A stretch of DNA of 62,136 nucleotides from an uncultured Prevotella sp. (GCA_900317545.1 ONHE01000011.1:1-62136), one strand, 5' to 3'; positions 31,945 through 41,396 are shown, counted from the first letter of the stretch. Notes: generated from the sequence alone by a model not told the origin. Program-made: numbers and translations.

Positions 31945-33225
31945 ATGAACAGGAAAATGACAGGCGCATGTCTCGGACTGTTGACCATGATCAGCGCCAG
32001 CGCCCAGACGACCCTCGACCAGTGCCAGCGCGATGCGGCCGACAACTATCCGTTGATCCGCAAGTACGACTTGGTCAGCAAGTCGGCCGACCTGACCGTC
32101 GCCAACATCGGCAAGGAGTGGCTCCCCCAGATCTCGGCATCGGCGCAGGCCACGCTACAGAACAAGGTGGCCGCCCTGCCGGACGAGTTGGGCAACGTGC
32201 TCGCGCAGATGGGACGCACCGCCAAAGGACTGAAGAAGGATCAGTACAGAATAGGTGTAGACATCAGCCAGACGGTCTTCGACGGCGGCAGGATCAGAGA
32301 CCGGAAGGAGATCGCACGCCTGCAGGGAACGATGGAGCGCGCGCAGAACGACGTCGACCTCTATCAGGTCCGCCAGCGCATCAATGAACTCTACTTCGGA
32401 GCATTGCTGATTGACGAGCGGCTGATGCTGAACAGCGACCTGCAGCAGTTGCTCGCCGCCAACGAGAAGAAGCTCGCCGCCATGGTCAAAAACGGTGTCG
32501 CCTCCGACGGCGACCTCTATTCGGTGCAGGCGGAGCGCCTCTCCGCCGTCCAGCAGGCGACCGAGCTGAAAGCCCGGAAAGCAAGCCTGCTCCGCATGCT
32601 CACGGCCTTCTGCGGACACGAAACAGACTCCCTGACCAGACCCGTCATGCCTGCCATCGACCCGCAACAGCCCAACGGACGTCCCGAGCTCCGCCTCATC
32701 GACAGCCGGATCCGGCTCGCCGATGCGCAGGAGAAGATGCTCGACGCCAACCTGAGACCGCGCCTGAGCCTCTTCGCGCAAGGTTACTACGGTTATCCGG
32801 GCTACGATATGTTCCGCGACATGATGGACCGTTCGTTCTCCCTCAATGGAATGATCGGCGCAAAACTGACCTGGAACATCGGCGCACTCTACACCCGCAG
32901 GAACGACAAGGCCAAGCTCCGCCTCCAACGCGACCAGGCCGAAAACCAGCGGGACGTCTTCCTCTTCAACAACAATCTTGATCAGATCCGGCAAAAGGAG
33001 GACATCAGCCGATACAGACAGCTGATGAGCGAAGACGAGAAGATCATGGCGCTCCGCTCGAAGGTGCGCCTCGCCGCCGAGTCAAGGCTCACCCACGGCA
33101 TCATCGACGTCAATGACTTGATCAAGGAGATCAACAGCGAGAACAGCGCAAAGATCCAATACGCCACCCATGAGATCGAAATGCTCAAGCAAATGTACGA
33201 CTACAAATACACCGTAAACCAATAA
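31945..33225 (+). CDS. TolC-family outer membrane efflux protein
   Basis: A 426-residue protein with a signal peptide (RKMTGACLGLLTMISASAQ) and two repeated long helical segments characteristic of TolC, for example ANIGKEWLPQISASAQATLQ and AQEKMLDANLRPRLSLFAQGYYGYPG. It would form the trimeric channel through which the downstream transporter exports its substrate. It is the first gene of the five-gene unit under the AraC-family regulator; its TAA is directly followed by the next ATG. Confidence 0.9.
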   Translation: MNRKMTGACLGLLTMISASAQTTLDQCQRDAADNYPLIRKYDLVSKSADLTVANIGKEWLPQISASAQATLQNKVAALPDELGNVLAQMGRTAKGLKKDQYRIGVDISQTVFDGGRIRDRKEIARLQGTMERAQNDVDLYQVRQRINELYFGALLIDERLMLNSDLQQLLAANEKKLAAMVKNGVASDGDLYSVQAERLSAVQQATELKARKASLLRMLTAFCGHETDSLTRPVMPAIDPQQPNGRPELRLIDSRIRLADAQEKMLDANLRPRLSLFAQGYYGYPGYDMFRDMMDRSFSLNGMIGAKLTWNIGALYTRRNDKAKLRLQRDQAENQRDVFLFNNNLDQIRQKEDISRYRQLMSEDEKIMALRSKVRLAAESRLTHGIIDVNDLIKEINSENSAKIQYATHEIEMLKQMYDYKYTVNQ

Positions 33226-34128
33226 ATGACACGCTATATGAAAAAAATCATGATGCTGGTGGCCGCAGGTGCCGTGCTCATCAGCTGCGGGAGCAAGGAG
33301 AAGGAATATGATGCGACCGGAACATTCGAAGCGACCGAGACCATCGTATACGCCGAGCAGAGCGGCCGGCTGCTGGCTTTCGACGTGACGGAAGGCAGCT
33401 CCCTGCAGGCCGGACAGGAGGTCGGGCTTGTCGATACGGCCCAGCTCTATCTGCGGATCCTGCAGTTGGAAGCGACCAAACATGTCTTCTCGTCCCAGAA
33501 ACCGGATACGCAGACACAGATTGCCGCTACCCGCGAGCAGCTTGCAAAGGCCCTGCTCGAGCAGCGACGCTACGGTGAGTTGGTCAAGGATGGCGCCGCT
33601 CCGCGCAAGACTTACGACGATGCCGCCAATCAGGTGAATGTGCTCCGCAGGCAACTGGCGGCCCAAACCTCCTCGCTGAACACGCAGACGGCCTCCCTCG
33701 ACGCACAGCAGCGGACCACGGACACGCAGATCAGCCAGCTCCGGGACCAGCTCCGGAAATGCCATGTCAAATCTCCGATCCGCGGAAACGTCCTCGAGAA
33801 ATATGTCGAACCGGGTGAATTCGTCACCATGGGGAAACCGCTGTTCAAGGTAGCCGATACGGGCAACATGTTCATCCGGGCCTATGTGACCTCCCTCCAG
33901 CTGCAAAAGATCAGGACCGGACAGCAGGTTACCGTCGCCAGCGACTACGGGGACAAGCAGGGAAAGACCTATCCGGGCACGATAACCTGGATCAGCGACA
34001 AGTCTGAATTTACCCCCAAGACGATCCTCACCGATGATGAGCGCGCCGATCTGGTCTACGCCGTGAAGATCAGCGTCAAGAATGACGGCTACCTGAAGAT
34101 CGGAATGTACGGTAAAGTCAAGTTCTGA
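33226..34128 (+). CDS. HlyD/YbhG-like membrane fusion lipoprotein
   Basis: A 300-residue adaptor. Its signal ends in VLISCGS, a lipobox with acylated Cys, so it is probably anchored in the inner membrane. A biotinyl-lipoyl half motif (SGRLLAFDVTEGSSLQAGQ), a coiled coil at about residues 85-175 and VKSPIRGNVLEKYVEPGEFV identify the HlyD family. A second ATG at 33238 (MKKIMML) is an equally good start. It connects the ABC transporter to the TolC-like channel. Gene order with a double-ATPase and two permeases resembles ybhGFSR of E. coli. Confidence 0.88.
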   Translation: MTRYMKKIMMLVAAGAVLISCGSKEKEYDATGTFEATETIVYAEQSGRLLAFDVTEGSSLQAGQEVGLVDTAQLYLRILQLEATKHVFSSQKPDTQTQIAATREQLAKALLEQRRYGELVKDGAAPRKTYDDAANQVNVLRRQLAAQTSSLNTQTASLDAQQRTTDTQISQLRDQLRKCHVKSPIRGNVLEKYVEPGEFVTMGKPLFKVADTGNMFIRAYVTSLQLQKIRTGQQVTVASDYGDKQGKTYPGTITWISDKSEFTPKTILTDDERADLVYAVKISVKNDGYLKIGMYGKVKF

Positions 34129-34131
34129 GCC

Positions 34132-35592
34132 ATGTCCGAAGTTGCCATCCACGTAGACCATATATCGAAAGCCTATGGCCCGGTGAAGGCTTTGGACAAT
34201 GTCTCCTTCACGGTCGGCAAGGGCGAAGTGTTCGGCCTGATCGGGCCGGACGGCGCCGGAAAGACCTCGCTTTTCCGCATCATGGCCACCCTTCTGTTGC
34301 CCGATGCAGGCTCGGTGACGGTTGACGGCTATGACACGATGCGCCAGATGAAGGCCATCCGCAGGCGTACGGGCTACATGCCCGGCAGGTTTTCGCTCTA
34401 CCAAGACCTCACGGTCGAGGAGAATCTGCATTTTTTCGCGACTCTGTTCGGCACGTCCGTCGACGAGGGATATGACTCCATCAAGGCCATATATTCACAG
34501 ATCGAGCGCTTCAAAGACCGCAAGGCGGGCGCCCTCTCGGGTGGTATGAAGCAGAAATTGGCATTGAGTTGCGCGCTCATTCATCAGCCCAGCGTGCTCT
34601 TCTTGGATGAACCGACTACCGGAGTGGACCCGGTTTCGCGCAAGGAACTATGGGAATTGATCGGCTCCCTCAAAGATAAGGACATCACGATCGTGGCCGC
34701 CACGCCCTACTTGGACGAGGTGAGGCGCTGCGAGCGCGTCGCTTTCCTCGACCGGGGAACCATCGCCGGCATCGGCACGGCTGACGAAGTGCTCGAACGT
34801 TTCAAGGATGTGTTCAATCCGCCGGGACTCTCTCACCCGGCCAAAGAGACCGCCCCCCGGGACGTGATCGTCGTGGAGCACTTGGTGAAGGTCTTCGGCA
34901 GTTTCCGCGCAGTGGACGACATCTCCTTCTCCGTGCATCAAGGGGAGATCTTCGGATTCCTCGGAGCGAACGGCGCAGGAAAGACCACAGCCATGCACAT
35001 GCTGACGGGACTGAACCAACCGACCGCCGGAAGCGGTCGCGTAGCGGGCTTCGACATCTCGACCGAATATGAGCAGATCAAACGGCACATAGGCTATATG
35101 AGCCAGAAATTCTCACTCTACGAAGACCTGACGGTCAAAGAGAACCTCCGGCTTTTCGGCGGAATCTATGGCATGAGCGATCAACGGATCACGGAGAAGA
35201 CTGACGAGCTGCTGCGACAGATGAAGTTTGAAGCTCACAAAAACACGATCGTGAAAAGCCTCCCCTTGGGCTGGAAGCAGAAATTGGCCTTCTCCGTGAG
35301 CATCTTCCATGAACCGAGCGTGGTCTTCCTCGATGAGCCGACGGGCGGAGTGGACCCAGCCACGAGGCGCCAGTTTTGGGAATTGATCTATGAGGCGGCT
35401 GCCAAGGGGATCACGGTCTTCGTCACTACCCACTATATGGATGAAGCGGAGTATTGCGACCGGATATCCATCATGGTCGATGGGAAGATCAGTGCCATCG
35501 GCACACCGGCACAGCTAAAGCAGCAGTTCAACCAGAAGGACATGGATGGCGTATTCACTTATTTAGCCAGAAAAACGACAAGAAATGACTGA
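34132..35592 (+). CDS. ABC transporter with two ATPase domains (YbhF type)
   Basis: A 486-residue protein carrying two nucleotide-binding domains. The first has Walker A GPDGAGKTS, signature LSGGMKQKLAL and Walker B VLFLDEPTTGVDP. The second (from about residue 245) has GANGAGKTT, Walker B VVFLDEPTGGVDP, but its signature reads LPLGWKQKLAF instead of LSGGQ. The GPDGAGK variant and the degenerate second signature are shared with YbhF of E. coli as I recall it. It energises the two permeases downstream; its end overlaps the next gene by 8 bp. Substrate unknown. Confidence 0.92.
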   Translation: MSEVAIHVDHISKAYGPVKALDNVSFTVGKGEVFGLIGPDGAGKTSLFRIMATLLLPDAGSVTVDGYDTMRQMKAIRRRTGYMPGRFSLYQDLTVEENLHFFATLFGTSVDEGYDSIKAIYSQIERFKDRKAGALSGGMKQKLALSCALIHQPSVLFLDEPTTGVDPVSRKELWELIGSLKDKDITIVAATPYLDEVRRCERVAFLDRGTIAGIGTADEVLERFKDVFNPPGLSHPAKETAPRDVIVVEHLVKVFGSFRAVDDISFSVHQGEIFGFLGANGAGKTTAMHMLTGLNQPTAGSGRVAGFDISTEYEQIKRHIGYMSQKFSLYEDLTVKENLRLFGGIYGMSDQRITEKTDELLRQMKFEAHKNTIVKSLPLGWKQKLAFSVSIFHEPSVVFLDEPTGGVDPATRRQFWELIYEAAAKGITVFVTTHYMDEAEYCDRISIMVDGKISAIGTPAQLKQQFNQKDMDGVFTYLARKTTRND

Positions 35593-36724
35593 AAACAAAC
35601 TCCATAACCGCCATGCACGGCATCTTTACGGGAAAGCCTTTGTGTCTTTCATTGTCAAAGAGGCCAAACACATTGTCCGGGACAAGCGTACGATGCTCAT
35701 ACTCTTTGGTATGCCGGTCGTCCTGATGCTCCTTTTCGGCTTCGCCATACGCACGGACGTCAAGGATGTCAGGACTGTTGTCGTGACATCTTCGACAGAT
35801 CACCTCACCCAAATCATCATCGACCGCCTCGATGCGTCTGAATACTTCATCATGACCGGCACGACCGCAACACCCGCAGCAGCCGAACGGATGATCCGGA
35901 ATCAGCAAGCGGACATGGCGGTGATATTCTCCCACGGATTCGCCAATCATCGGTTTGACGGCGACATGGGTGTTCAGTTCATCACGGATGCCGCAGATCC
36001 CAACATGGCCCAGCAGTATGTCAACTATGCGCAGAGCATCATTTCGGCGGCGATAGCCAACGCCCGGCAGGGACAGAGCAGGCAACCGGTGAACGCGAAG
36101 ATGCTCTACAATCCGCGCATGGAGAGCGCCTACAACTTCGTGCCGGGTATCATGGGCATGCTGTTGCTGCTGATCTGCGCCATGATGACCAGTATCAGCA
36201 TCGTGCGGGAGAAAGAAAAAGGCACGATGGAGGTGCTGCTCGTCAGTCCCGTCAAGCCGATCATGATCATCCTCGCCAAAGCGATCCCCTATCTGCTGCT
36301 GGCTTTAGCCATCCTTGTCACGATCCTCCTCATGTCGTTCTATGTGCTCGGCGTGCCGCTGCAGGGATCCATATGCTGGATCATGGCCGTCTCCCTGCTC
36401 TACATCCTGCTTGCGCTCTCATTGGGACTTCTCATCAGCAACCTCACTTCTTCGCAGTTGGCGGCCCTGCTCATGTCGGCCATGGTGATGCTGTTGCCTA
36501 CGGTCATGCTGAGCGGCATGCTCTTCCCGGTGGACAGCATGCCGGCTATCCTGCGCTGGATCTCATGCATCGTCCCTGCCCGATGGTACATCTCGGCCAT
36601 GCGCAAGCTGATGATCATGGGCGTGGGCATCGGCAGCGTGATGCAGGAAGTGGCTGTCCTCGCGCTGATGACGACCTTTCTGCTCACCGTATCCCTGCAC
36701 AGATTCAAAACCAGATTAGAATGA
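35585..36724 (+). CDS. ABC-2 type permease, first of a pair (YbhS/YbhR-like)
   Basis: A 379-residue permease with TM1 at residues 35-55 (TMLILFGMPVVLMLLFGFAI), a large periplasmic region (about 60-185), then five membrane helices in the C-terminal half beginning with VPGIMGMLLLLICAMMTSISIVREKEKGTMEVL. The motif REKEKGTMEVLLVSPV is typical of ABC-2 drug or polysaccharide exporters. It starts inside the end of the ATPase gene and is followed after 1 bp by a paralogue, so the two probably form the transmembrane heterodimer. Confidence 0.9.
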   Translation: MTENKLHNRHARHLYGKAFVSFIVKEAKHIVRDKRTMLILFGMPVVLMLLFGFAIRTDVKDVRTVVVTSSTDHLTQIIIDRLDASEYFIMTGTTATPAAAERMIRNQQADMAVIFSHGFANHRFDGDMGVQFITDAADPNMAQQYVNYAQSIISAAIANARQGQSRQPVNAKMLYNPRMESAYNFVPGIMGMLLLLICAMMTSISIVREKEKGTMEVLLVSPVKPIMIILAKAIPYLLLALAILVTILLMSFYVLGVPLQGSICWIMAVSLLYILLALSLGLLISNLTSSQLAALLMSAMVMLLPTVMLSGMLFPVDSMPAILRWISCIVPARWYISAMRKLMIMGVGIGSVMQEVAVLALMTTFLLTVSLHRFKTRLE

Positions 36725-36725
36725 C

Positions 36726-37817
36726 ATGACACTGAAATATCTCATCCAAAAGGAATTCATACAGATTCGGCGCAACGCATTTCTGTCGAAACTGATCTTC
36801 ATCTTTCCCATCGTGATCATGTGCGTGATGCCTTGGGTGATGGATATGGAGATAAGAAACATCGTCGTAGACGTGGTCGACAATGACCGCTCCACCACTT
36901 CGCAGCGCCTGGTGCACCGCATCGAAGCTTCCGACTATTTCATCTTCAACGGCCAGAAAGCCACTTATGCCGAGGCCATGCAGGATATCGAGAAGAGCGA
37001 AGCCGACATCGTGCTCGAGATCCCACACGACTATGAGCGCGATCTCATCAATGGAAGGCAGCCGCAGGTGCTCATCGCGGCCAACGCGGTAAACGGCACA
37101 CAGGGTGCCATGGGCAATGCCTACCTCTCGCAGATCGTCGCAGCGAGCGTCGCACCGTCGGCCGCGGCTGCAGGAGAAAAGGTCTCGGCACTCTATCTCT
37201 ACAACAAGCATCTGAACTATAAGGTGTTTATGATCCCTGCACTGATGGGCATCCTGATGATGATGATGTGCGGCTTCCTGCCGGCACTCAACATCGTGGG
37301 CGAGAAAGAAGCCGGCACGATCGAACAGATCAACGTGACGCCGGTCAGCAAGTGGAATTTCATTCTCGCCAAACTGATTCCTTACTGGATCATCGGCATC
37401 GTCGTACTGACCTTTTGCCTCATTCTCGCCTGGGCATTGTATGGCATCACCTGTCAGGGAAACCTGCTGCTGGTCTACCTCATGGCCATTCTGATGGCAC
37501 TGACGTTCAGCGGAATCGGACTCATCATATCCAACTATAGTGATACCATGCAGCAAGCGATGTTCGTGATGTGGTTCATCGTCGTCATCCTCATGCTGAT
37601 GAGCGGACTCTTCACACCTGTCCGGTCAATGCCGGACTGGGCACAGCGGATGACGGTCATCAATCCCATGCACTACTTCATCGATGCCGTGCGAACCGTA
37701 TTCGTGCGCGGCGGCGACATCACAAGCATCCGATTCCAGCTCGTCATGCTGACGCTCTTTGCCGCAGGCATGGACATCTGGGCCGTCAGAAGCTACCGGA
37801 AGAACAGCAAGCAATGA
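36726..37817 (+). CDS. ABC-2 type permease, second of a pair
   Basis: A 363-residue paralogue of the preceding permease with the same layout: one N-terminal helix (LSKLIFIFPIVIMCVMPWVMD region), a periplasmic domain, and five C-terminal helices with VGEKEAGTIEQINVTPVSK at the coupling helix. The pair, the double ATPase, the adaptor and the TolC-like channel make a complete tripartite efflux system. It ends the operon; a hairpin at 37978-38006 may terminate it. Confidence 0.9.
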   Translation: MTLKYLIQKEFIQIRRNAFLSKLIFIFPIVIMCVMPWVMDMEIRNIVVDVVDNDRSTTSQRLVHRIEASDYFIFNGQKATYAEAMQDIEKSEADIVLEIPHDYERDLINGRQPQVLIAANAVNGTQGAMGNAYLSQIVAASVAPSAAAAGEKVSALYLYNKHLNYKVFMIPALMGILMMMMCGFLPALNIVGEKEAGTIEQINVTPVSKWNFILAKLIPYWIIGIVVLTFCLILAWALYGITCQGNLLLVYLMAILMALTFSGIGLIISNYSDTMQQAMFVMWFIVVILMLMSGLFTPVRSMPDWAQRMTVINPMHYFIDAVRTVFVRGGDITSIRFQLVMLTLFAAGMDIWAVRSYRKNSKQ

Positions 37818-38166
37818 TATTTCGGTAAAACGGAGCACAGGGTATGATCAGGGGGAACAGGGATTTTCACCAAGCAAGAATTGGATCCAGACAAAGAACA
37901 AGAGAGATCCCGACCACGGAAAAAAAGAATCTTGACAAAGGGGAAAAATAAGGTGACCTATACACATCAACCAAATAGCCCTGAAGGCATATCGATCCTT
38001 CAGGGCCATTGGGTATAAATCGATCATTATCAGACGGACTTCGCTGCCGGGTCATTACCCGGAAAAAGTTTCTGAAGAGCACGTCCTCCCCCTCGCTGCA
38101 CGTTATCGTCAAGCAGAACCCTTATCCTGTCGGTGACGGAAAAGATGGCTTCGCCCCCGCGGGCAA
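37818..38166. other. Intergenic region between converging genes
   Basis: No gene seen. It holds the hairpin at 37978-38006 between the exporter operon and the converging YkvA-like gene. Confidence 0.6.
37978..38006. terminator. Hairpin downstream of the exporter operon
   Basis: GCCCTGAAGG and CCTTCAGGGC form a 10-bp perfect stem with a 9-nt loop, 160 bp after the last permease gene. No U-run on either strand, so termination is uncertain. Confidence 0.5.
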
Positions 38167-38583
38167 CTATACCGGATCTTCTTGGGGATCGTTGCTGAAG
38201 AGTTCGTCCGCACCCTTCAGCTCGTCCGCGTCAAACCACTGGCTGAGCTTCGCATGCGCTTTGGCCTTCACATCTTCTGACACTTCGCCCCACACCTTGT
38301 GCAGCACGTAGATCAGCACGGCCAAGTCATCACCCAAACCCGCTATGGGAATGGCATCCGGAATGGCGTCGAGCGGACTGATCAGATAGCCCAACGCCCC
38401 GATGATGATAGCCTTATCCTTGAGCGAAACCTTGTCGCTCTCAAGCGTATAGTACAACAAGAGTGAGGCATAGACCAACTTTGCGCCTGCGCGCTTGGCA
38501 ATGCGGGAAATCTTCTCGACAAATCCACTCTTGGTGAACTTGTCCTTATATTTCATGAAATCAGGCAGTTGAGAGAGTTCCAT
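38167..38583 (-). CDS. YkvA-like DUF1232 membrane protein
   Basis: A 138-residue protein with the DUF1232 core: KVSLKDKAIIIGALGYLISPLDAIPD, then GLGDDLAVL. The ISPxDxIPD motif is diagnostic. It has one or two hydrophobic stretches, and an acidic C terminus (FSNDPQEDPV). The family has no settled biochemical role. It is 3 bp downstream of another small membrane protein gene on the same strand, so the two are probably co-transcribed, possibly by readthrough from rnpB. Confidence 0.85.
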   Translation of the reverse strand: MELSQLPDFMKYKDKFTKSGFVEKISRIAKRAGAKLVYASLLLYYTLESDKVSLKDKAIIIGALGYLISPLDAIPDAIPIAGLGDDLAVLIYVLHKVWGEVSEDVKAKAHAKLSQWFDADELKGADELFSNDPQEDPV

Positions 38584-38586
38584 ATC

Positions 38587-39009
38587 TTATTCGTTATAGT
38601 GAATCACTTTGTCCAGAAACGCCTCCATGCGCTCGTCACTCATCCTGCGCAGCCGCATGCGGATGACACCCATAAGGATCAGCCTGTAGACAAAGCCGGC
38701 CAGAAGTCCGATAGCGATGCCCACGAAGAACGAAAGACTGCCCCAAGGCAGACTGTCTTCGGGAAACATGGAGAGAATCAGTATCGGAATGACAAACAGG
38801 ATGCCCCCGACGGTCAGCTGGGTACGCAAAGATCCGCCGCTGTCGAGTATGGCCTGCTTGTCGAAAAGGTAGTCGTTGAGGTCATCACACGTCAACCCAA
38901 AGTCATCAAGACGGGGAAAGTCGGGACGGTCGCCGAAGCGTTCGATCTTGCGCTTCACCTGATGTTCGTAGTCATCAAGGATCACATGGGGAGTCTCTAA
39001 TTCTGTCAT
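38587..39009 (-). CDS. Small membrane protein, unknown family
   Basis: A 140-residue protein starting TELETPHVILDDYEHQVKRK. Two adjacent hydrophobic helices (about residues 75-95 and 100-122, LTVGGILFVIPILILSMF and FFVGIAIGLLAGFVYRLI) are followed by a basic, Met-rich tail. The longer open frame runs into rnpB, so the ATG at 39009 is used. It lies 76 bp after the RNase P RNA and directly upstream of the YkvA-like gene. No family recognised. Confidence 0.7.
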   Translation of the reverse strand: MTELETPHVILDDYEHQVKRKIERFGDRPDFPRLDDFGLTCDDLNDYLFDKQAILDSGGSLRTQLTVGGILFVIPILILSMFPEDSLPWGSLSFFVGIAIGLLAGFVYRLILMGVIRMRLRRMSDERMEAFLDKVIHYNE

Positions 39010-39084
39010 AGTTTCCAAAGATTGATGCCGCACACTAAGCGGACGGCAGACTCGTCGGCTCGATCGGTCGATGAGAGGAAAAAA

Positions 39085-39452
39085 GAAACAGTGCCCTGAT
39101 AAGCCGGGTTCTGTATCCTCCCGAAGGAGGAGCTCCGTCATTTATCTACGCTACAGGTCGCCCCGCAGCTCCAGCATTCTACCCTCCATCGTACGTACGT
39201 TCGGACGAGCAGCCCTCAGACGATGGTATACATGAACTTGCAGCCTCCAGCGGCACAGCCTGATGATCACCCATCAGCCGGTAGTCTCTTACACTGCCTT
39301 CTCACCCTTACCCTTACGGGCGGTTCTTTTCTTCTGCCTGACCCTATCGTCACCGGTAGCTTCTATTTTCGGAAGTGGAGTGCTCTGTGCTGCCCGGACT
39401 TTCCTCTCGCACCTTAATGGTACCAGCGACAGAGCCGGGGCACTGTCTTCTT
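39085..39452 (-). ncRNA. rnpB: RNase P RNA, class A
   Basis: On the minus strand the conserved core GAGGAAAGTCCGGGC is found near the 5' end (about 39392-39407) and the 3' end has ACAGAACCCGGCTTA. The termini CAGTGCCC and GGGCACTG pair as helix P1. The RNA cleaves the 5' leader of pre-tRNAs. A TATCTTTG promoter box lies just upstream, and a T-rich run (TTTCTTTTTT) follows P1 as a terminator. The ends are placed to within a few bases. Protein-coding frames across this region are not real. Confidence 0.95.
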
Positions 39453-39457
39453 TGCTG

Positions 39458-39465
39458 CAAAGATA
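39458..39465 (-). promoter_or_regulatory. -7 box of rnpB
   Basis: TATCTTTG on the minus strand, 6 bp before the inferred RNA 5' end. The distance supports the promoter assignment used throughout this window. Confidence 0.8.
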
Positions 39466-39784
39466 ACAAAAAAAATAAAAAGAAAGCATGATCGACAAAT
39501 TAAAAAAAGAAAATGACACATTTTGACAGCATGATGGTCAAGAAACGGACATACGATTTTTAAATCTGACAACGGTTATAAACGAATGTAAAATATATCA
39601 ATCCAAGACTTAACACGCGTTAGAACAGCTTCCGGAACTGTTAAAATCAGATAAAGATAACGGACAAATTGACAGATTATCGAATAATGCACCTATATTT
39701 GCAACGCACTTCCACAAAGCCGACAGCAATGCTGTGCAGGCTAAAAAAAACAAAAACGATATTAGAATTTAATCAATAATAATT
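39466..39784. other. A+T-rich regulatory region between rnpB and htrA
   Basis: No gene. The strand toward htrA holds two imperfect palindromes (TAACACGCGTTA at 39611-39622; AACAG-TTCCGGAA-CTGTT at 39624-39642), the htrA -7 box and an 80-nt leader that includes the small inverted repeat ACAGCAATGCTGT. Confidence 0.5.
39694..39701 (+). promoter_or_regulatory. -7 box of htrA
   Basis: TATATTTG, 83 bp upstream of the ATG. A TTG at 39669-39671 is a weak -33 candidate at 22 bp. Confidence 0.7.
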
Positions 39785-41251
39785 ATGAAAAAGTATTCAA
39801 AGTATTTGCTTACTGCTATGTGCGTCATAGCGGTCGCATTCTCCACAAGTTCGTTCATCAAGGTCAATGCGGCTCTCCCCAGTGCTCCGGTTCCCGGACA
39901 GCCTGTGGATCTGACTTACGCTGCCGAGAAGGCCGTACACTCCGTGGTCCACATCAAGTTTGTGAAGAACTCACAAATCCAGACCGTAGAAGTGCAGAGT
40001 GATCCGTTCAGCGACTTCTTCGGTGATCCGTTCGGATTCTTCGGCAACCCCGGACAGGGAAACGGTGGAAAGCAGAAGCGACAGGTGCGCACGCCGAAAC
40101 AGGAAGCCATCGGTAGCGGGGTGATCATTTCGGCCGACGGTTACATCGTTACAAACGACCATGTTGTCAACGGAGCAGACCAGCTCACAGTCACCTTGAA
40201 CGACAATAGAGAATTTTCAGCACGCATCATCGGTACGGATCCTCAGACCGATTTGGCCTTGATCAAGATCGAAGGCAAGAATCTGCCTGCCCTGCCCATC
40301 GGAAATTCAGACGAATTAAAGGTAGGAGAGTGGGTCCTTGCCATCGGTAACCCTTACGATTTCTCATCGACCGTCACAGCCGGAATCGTCAGTGCCAAGG
40401 CACGTTCGCTCGGCAGGAACAAGGTGGAGAGCTTCATCCAGACCGACGCAGCCATCAACAAGGGTAACTCGGGCGGCGCACTGGTTAACACAAAGGGTGA
40501 ACTGGTCGGCATCAATGACATGCTTTTCTCCGAAACCGGATCATATAGCGGCTACGGATTCGCTATTCCAACAAGCATTATGAACAAGGTGGTCGACGAC
40601 CTGAAGAAGTATGGCTCCGTACAGCGTGCCGTCATTGGCATCAAAGGAACAGACGTACACAACTACATCGACAACATGAAGGATCAGGATAAAGACATCG
40701 ACTTCGGCACCAACGAAGGAATCTATGTAGACGAAGTCATGGATGAAGGAGCTGGTGCAGAAGCTGGATTGCAGAAGGGAGACGTCATCACCAGCATCGA
40801 CGGAAAGCCTATCTCGAAGATGGCAGAACTCCAGGAGTTTCTCGCAAACAAACGCCCGGGCGACAAAGTGTCTATCACCTACCTGCGTAACAAGCATAAA
40901 AACAGCAAGACCGTTACACTTAAGAATGCACAAGGCAACACGAAGGTGACCAAACAGGCAGATCTTGACGTACTCGGAGGCAACTTCAAGCAGATCTCCC
41001 AAGAGCAGAAGAAAGCCCTCAACATCAGCTACGGCATCGAAGTCATCAAGATCAAGGAAGGCGCCTTGAAGGCTTCTGGTATTGGGCGTGGATTCATCAT
41101 CCAGGAGGTAAATGACCAGCCGATGCGATCCATCGAAGATCTGCAAAATGTAGTGAAGAAGGCTTCCACGAGCAAAGATCCTGTACTCTACATCAAGGGC
41201 ATTTGGCCGACAGGAAAGAAAGGATACTATGCTGTACAGATCAGTGACTGA
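39785..41251 (+). CDS. htrA: HtrA/DegP-family periplasmic serine protease
   Basis: A 488-residue envelope protease and chaperone. A signal peptide (KKYSKYLLTAMCVIAVAFSTSS) precedes a trypsin-like domain with the triad H126 (TNDHVV), D156 (TDLALI) and S229 (GNSGGAL). A Phe/Gly-rich insert at about residues 74-94 (DFFGDPFGFFGNPG) precedes the catalytic domain, as in DegP loop LA. Two PDZ domains follow (about 262-365 and 390-480). It degrades misfolded periplasmic proteins. It is monocistronic with a promoter and terminator. Confidence 0.94.
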   Translation: MKKYSKYLLTAMCVIAVAFSTSSFIKVNAALPSAPVPGQPVDLTYAAEKAVHSVVHIKFVKNSQIQTVEVQSDPFSDFFGDPFGFFGNPGQGNGGKQKRQVRTPKQEAIGSGVIISADGYIVTNDHVVNGADQLTVTLNDNREFSARIIGTDPQTDLALIKIEGKNLPALPIGNSDELKVGEWVLAIGNPYDFSSTVTAGIVSAKARSLGRNKVESFIQTDAAINKGNSGGALVNTKGELVGINDMLFSETGSYSGYGFAIPTSIMNKVVDDLKKYGSVQRAVIGIKGTDVHNYIDNMKDQDKDIDFGTNEGIYVDEVMDEGAGAEAGLQKGDVITSIDGKPISKMAELQEFLANKRPGDKVSITYLRNKHKNSKTVTLKNAQGNTKVTKQADLDVLGGNFKQISQEQKKALNISYGIEVIKIKEGALKASGIGRGFIIQEVNDQPMRSIEDLQNVVKKASTSKDPVLYIKGIWPTGKKGYYAVQISD

Positions 41252-41278
41252 TAAAAGGTAAAAAGATTGAGCGGAAGG

Positions 41279-41314
41279 GGAACTCTGGGACATACCGGAG
41301 TTCCTCTTTATTTT
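41279..41314 (+). terminator. Terminator after htrA
   Basis: GGAACTCTGG and CCGGAGTTCC form a 10-bp stem with a 6-nt loop, followed by TCTTTATTTT. Confidence 0.92.
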
Positions 41315-41337
41315 ACTAGCAATAAAATAAAGAAAAA

Positions 41338-41369
41338 TTTGCAGGTCTCGGATAAAAAATGTAACTTTG
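41338..41369 (+). promoter_or_regulatory. Promoter of the rpoD operon
   Basis: TTTG (41338-41341), 20-bp spacer, TAACTTTG (41362-41369), 27 bp before the rpoD ATG. Confidence 0.85.
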
Positions 41370-41396
41370 CAGTTAAGCATAACCATGTAGCGCTCA

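Noticed and set aside
33082-34431. 449-codon minus-strand frame opposite the adaptor and ATPase genes
   Set aside because: Both genes on the plus strand have clear motifs; the antisense peptide has none.
39223-39519. Protein-coding frames over 39141-39519
   Set aside because: The region is the RNase P RNA; conserved core motifs and P1 pairing explain it.
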